A stretch of 64,000 bases of DNA, taken from assembly GCA_963576735.1 (NCBI GenBank), contig CAUYWD010000088.1, positions 26,015 through 90,014 of the forward strand, in the 5' to 3' direction. Of the stretch, positions 60,595 to 64,000 are shown piece after piece (position 1 is the first letter of the stretch; every line of letters starts with the position of its first letter). The notes beneath the pieces were generated by a model. The model made no database searches. It had not been told where the DNA came from and was given only the letters and a program-made list of their open reading frames with translations. This DNA is from Bedellia somnulentella. Its lineage: Eukaryota; Arthropoda; Insecta; Lepidoptera; Bedelliidae. Position numbers and translations under genes: made by a program.

Positions 60595-63500
60595 GAAAAA
60601 AGAAAAGAAAAGAAAAGAATGTTTTTATTTAGCACACATATACAGAATTCATACAATAATTTAAAGAAATGGTTTCGCTAAATTGGGCCCACAATCAGTA
60701 ATTTCTGATTTGTGTATAAGTATACACAAAATCAGAACTGGTTTTCATTATGAGCCCTACATGGTGATGACAGTACGTCAGCAGCTATTTATATAAACTT
60801 GGAAATTTAAAAACAAGTTAGAACAACCAAACAAACAAACATATTTTCACTTATTTCTGAGTCAATAATTATCAAAATATTGAATAAAAAATAAAAAATA
60901 AAAAACCCTACTAAGATTTAGGTCAGATAAATCCATTAACTATAATATATTATATATATGTAATATATATAATTTCGAAAATTAAAATAAGTATGAGTAA
61001 ATAGTCAATAAATAATGTAATAATTATATAAATTGTACATACATACCATATATATATATAAATAACACTATTATATGCAATACTCGACTACAAGTTTTGG
61101 CCGCCATTTAATTGTATGTTTAATAAATATTGCTTTAATTTAAGTTTAAACCTGTTAACGCTCATTATACTTATTAGTGGTGGAGGGATGTTGTTCCAGC
61201 ATTTTGTGGCGGCGTACTTAAAACTTCCACGAAATGCAGAACTGCGATGTCGGGGAACTTCCAGGACATTAGACGCAGCTCGCGTGTGGTATTTATTACT
61301 TTCACCAAGCCATTTTAGTTTGCGGTGTAGGTAACTTGGTTCCCCAACCTTCACCAGTCCAAACAGCAGCGTAGCCAAGTGCAGCCTTCGACGTGAGTCC
61401 ATTTTTAATAGTCTGCTCTTGTTCAAGAATGGCGTGACGTGTGATCTAGGGGGAATATTAAAACAGAAACGCGCACACGCATTTTGCACTCTCTGCAACT
61501 GTTTTGAAGAGGTGGAAAGGAGTCTAGGACCAGTAACGGCATCACCATAATTTAATTTTGACAAAATTAATGACTCACACAAACTGATCCGGAGTTCCTC
61601 GCTAAGAAATTCACGTATTTTGTATAAAATTTTCAATCTGTAAAAACAATTAGTAACTAGTTGTAAGACATGTTTTTCAAACCTAAGGTTGCAATCCATT
61701 AAAATACCCAGATTACGAGCCTCATAAACACGTTCTACCAAGCTGTCATTAATTTTAACTTGCGGATCATATGATGAAATTATACGGATCTGCTCTTTAC
61801 TTCCCAACACTAAGAATTTAGATTTTTTGGGATTAAGTACGAGCGTATTGTCTTCACACCAGTTAACGATTCTAGCTAAGTCAGTGTTAATAAGTTCGAT
61901 AGAGTTTTCTGTATCTTCTGCCTTAAAAGATAAATATAACTGAACATCGTCAGCATAGATATGATAGCTACAATTTTTTATACAGTTAACCAAGTCTGCA
62001 CAGTACATAATAAACAGTATTGGCCCTAAAATAGAACCTTGCGGGACACCTCGGGTAATAGGACATGCATCAGACGAAGAAATGGATCCATCACTTTTAT
62101 TTAATTCCACTATTTGCATTCTATTAGTTAAGTAACTTCTGAATAGTTCTCTTGTGTTCTGGGAAAATCCATAGTATAACATTTTGGATAGTGCAAGTTC
62201 TATATTCATGCAATCAAAGGCTCTAGTAAAGTCTAGTAGCGTGAGAATAGTTCCTTTACCCCTGTCCTGTTCTGTCAAGATATTGTCAACTACATCTAGT
62301 AAGGCTGTTGTGGTGCTTCTGTTTTTCCTGAAACCAGATTGCAAGACGGGTAGAATGTTATTCCTCTCAAGATATTCCGTAAGTTGTAATGTTATAACTT
62401 TCTCTAGTATCTTGGACAAGCATGTTAAAAGACTTATCGGTCGAAGTTCAGAAACTAGTGTGGGGTTTAAAGTCTTAGGTATCGGACGAACAATAGCTGT
62501 TTTCCATAAATCGGGGAATGTTGCGGACGCTATAGAAGAGTTGACAATACTTACTATAACATCTACTGTTATGGGCAAGGTCATAAGAATCATGTTTAAA
62601 GACAAACGGTCAATGCCTTGCGCATTAGATTGCAAGTTTTGTAAAATTTTTAAGATGTTATCAGATGTCACCTGATTGATTTCAAATATTGATGAGGAGA
62701 ATCTATTACAGTTATAATATTCGAGCTTGGATGAATTTGCGTAAATATTTCCTGGGACGGTCAAAAAATGTTTATTAATGAGATCTGGTGTATTTAAATG
62801 ATTGGGAAGACTTTTAAAATCATGAGTTTGGAGCACAGTACCTTTAAGATTTTTCCATAGTTCTTTAGAGTTTTTAATATTATGGTTGATTTTATTTTTG
62901 AAATAAGCTGTTTTCTCGTGGTATAAAGATTGTATAACAAATTTTTTCAAACTTTTATAATATTGAAAATGTGCTGCCTTTTTAGTCTTTTTACATCTAG
63001 CATGTGCTCGGTTTCGCAATTTTATCATAAGTCTTATAGTATCCGTATGCCATGGCAATCTTTTTTCCTTTATAGTGATTGTCTTAAGCGGTGCGTGCTT
63101 GTCAAACAACGATGTAATTAATTGGGTAAAAATATTTACTTTTTCATTTACACTATGAAGTGATAAAATGAGGTTCCAGTCTATTTCCTGTAAATCCCTG
63201 TTAAAAAGGTCTAAATTGATTGCTTTTAGCTGCCTGAAAGTAACAGTTCGTGGAGAGGGTTTGTGTAGTTTGAAGAGAAACTCAGCTGTTATAAATGCGT
63301 GTCTACCGAGTTCTGGAATGTGATTCACATTGATGTGACCAACAGTAGCATCAGTGCAGATCAGGTCAATGGTGGTCTCACTGGTATCCGTAAAATGGGT
63401 AGGTGTTTCAATCAGTTGTTGTAAATTTAAGGAAGTCAGAAAGCCATTGAATGAAATAGTTTTAACATCACTAATACAGTCCATATTTATATTAAAGTCA

Positions 63501-64000
63501 CCGAGTAAAATCACTTTATCAAACTTACCAAAACTAGTTATACTATCAGTAAGACTATCAATGAATAGATCAGTACTTTGCCAAGGTGGACGATACGCAG
63601 TCCCTATCACTACTTTTTCCCTATTGAGCTTAAGACTAAGCCACATCTGTTCTACCGGGGACTCAGGGTGACGACATATACGTGCGCTACAGCCGAATTT
63701 TATATAAAAACCGACTCCACCGCCCCGTGTACGCACGGATCGCGCACGAGGGATGTGTATGAGCCGGTAACCGGGCACCACAGGCGCTTTACCCTCTTCA
63801 CCAGCCCGCAACCAGGTTTCATTTATGGCCAGGATATCTACGTCTGATTCATCAATTGCAGCAAGAAGCTCATCGTGGCCTGTACCCAATGAGCCTGCAT
63901 TAAATAGACCTAACTTCAAAGTTTTCCTTTTACTATTGAATGTAAATTTCGATTGACATATAAATAAAGTTCGCGAGTTGTATAATTTTTCTATTCAGTA
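60595..64000 (-). mobile_element. LINE nested in the preceding LINE, running past the window end
   Basis: 3' end at about 60595 with (aaaag)n (minus (cttttt)n). The 3' UTR is 60620-61087, ORF2 61088-63994; ORF1 and the 5' end lie outside. It interrupts the ORF2 of the element at 57998-60590. The uninterrupted ORF2 makes it the youngest-looking insertion at this end. Confidence 0.85.
61088..63994 (-). CDS. LINE ORF2: intact endonuclease and reverse transcriptase
   Basis: The frame is open from a TGA at about 63995 to 61088, roughly 968 codons. Endonuclease motifs: LKLGLFNAGSL, AINETWL, GTAYRPPW, LLGDFNINMD, and at the end of the domain PELGRHAFI, with Arg-His in place of the usual Ser-Asp-His spacing. 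RT motifs: RPISLLTCLSKILEKVI, LLDFTRAFDCM, GVPQGSILGPILFIMYCADL and HIYADDVQLYL (catalytic). C-terminal KLNYGDAVTGPRL and IPPRSHVTPF are typical of CR1/L2/Kiri-like proteins. There is no ATG at the frame start, so the real start may couple to ORF1 outside the window. Confidence 0.88.
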   Translation of the reverse strand: MEKLYNSRTLFICQSKFTFNSKRKTLKLGLFNAGSLGTGHDELLAAIDESDVDILAINETWLRAGEEGKAPVVPGYRLIHIPRARSVRTRGGGVGFYIKFGCSARICRHPESPVEQMWLSLKLNREKVVIGTAYRPPWQSTDLFIDSLTDSITSFGKFDKVILLGDFNINMDCISDVKTISFNGFLTSLNLQQLIETPTHFTDTSETTIDLICTDATVGHINVNHIPELGRHAFITAEFLFKLHKPSPRTVTFRQLKAINLDLFNRDLQEIDWNLILSLHSVNEKVNIFTQLITSLFDKHAPLKTITIKEKRLPWHTDTIRLMIKLRNRAHARCKKTKKAAHFQYYKSLKKFVIQSLYHEKTAYFKNKINHNIKNSKELWKNLKGTVLQTHDFKSLPNHLNTPDLINKHFLTVPGNIYANSSKLEYYNCNRFSSSIFEINQVTSDNILKILQNLQSNAQGIDRLSLNMILMTLPITVDVIVSIVNSSIASATFPDLWKTAIVRPIPKTLNPTLVSELRPISLLTCLSKILEKVITLQLTEYLERNNILPVLQSGFRKNRSTTTALLDVVDNILTEQDRGKGTILTLLDFTRAFDCMNIELALSKMLYYGFSQNTRELFRSYLTNRMQIVELNKSDGSISSSDACPITRGVPQGSILGPILFIMYCADLVNCIKNCSYHIYADDVQLYLSFKAEDTENSIELINTDLARIVNWCEDNTLVLNPKKSKFLVLGSKEQIRIISSYDPQVKINDSLVERVYEARNLGILMDCNLRFEKHVLQLVTNCFYRLKILYKIREFLSEELRISLCESLILSKLNYGDAVTGPRLLSTSSKQLQRVQNACARFCFNIPPRSHVTPFLNKSRLLKMDSRRRLHLATLLFGLVKVGEPSYLHRKLKWLGESNKYHTRAASNVLEVPRHRSSAFRGSFKYAATKCWNNIPPPLISIMSVNRFKLKLKQYLLNIQLNGGQNL

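Overview
The window looks like transposon-rich nuclear DNA from an insect, most likely a butterfly or moth. It is AT-rich, it carries an RTE-type LINE tail ending in (TATG)n, tRNA-headed SINEs that share it, BEL/Pao and Gypsy LTR elements and a mariner. Only one stretch looks like an ordinary host gene: a single spliced-looking exon at 49780-50139 resembling the N-terminal part of the histone H4-K20 methyltransferase KMT5A/PR-Set7. Almost everything else is mobile DNA, much of it nested. Species and family names cannot be fixed without database searches.

Layout. 1-9320: AT-rich DNA with LINE reverse transcriptase remnants on both strands, an odd cluster of 11-15 bp A-runs, a mariner (6126-7372) and a tandemly duplicated SINE piece. 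9326-17271: a BEL/Pao retrotransposon with near-identical LTRs and 5 bp target duplications. Its pol has lost most of its domains, and a 5'-truncated LINE (itself hit by another LINE tail) sits between gag and pol. 17277-39208, minus strand: an envelope-bearing Gypsy (errantivirus-like) endogenous element reading gag, protease, RT/RNase H/integrase, env, polypurine tract, 3' LTR. A 13.46 kb LTR element (18532-31994, duplicated site ATTG) splits its env, and inside that element sits a second LTR element (19209-26015, duplicated site CACG). The inner element holds a gag relic rich in Arg-Ser dipeptides, a minisatellite that has co-amplified a SINE, and P-element-like transposase relics. The outer one also holds a 2 x 197 bp near-perfect palindrome carrying a tRNA-like gene in each arm.

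39240-41560: LINE and SINE fragments and a transposase 3' relic. 41567-46430: a LINE with a zinc-knuckle ORF1 and an ORF2 broken at a homopolymer, abutting a truncated BEL gag (46440-47406). 48590-49080: a second P-element-like relic. 49780-50139: the KMT5A-like exon, followed by an RTE insertion (15 bp duplication) and an almost intact LINE (50885 to about 56300) coding for a coiled-coil protein, an SGNH-esterase-like protein and endonuclease/RT. 56544-57999: a transposon-derived gene copy into which a LINE RNase H segment is fused. It is interrupted by a LINE (57998-60590), which is interrupted in turn by another LINE with an intact 900+ residue ORF2 running to the window edge.

The genes do not work together as a pathway; the window is best read as a record of successive insertions. 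Duplicated target sites, shared polypurine-tract and primer-site-like sequences and LTR identity let the order of several insertions be read directly.
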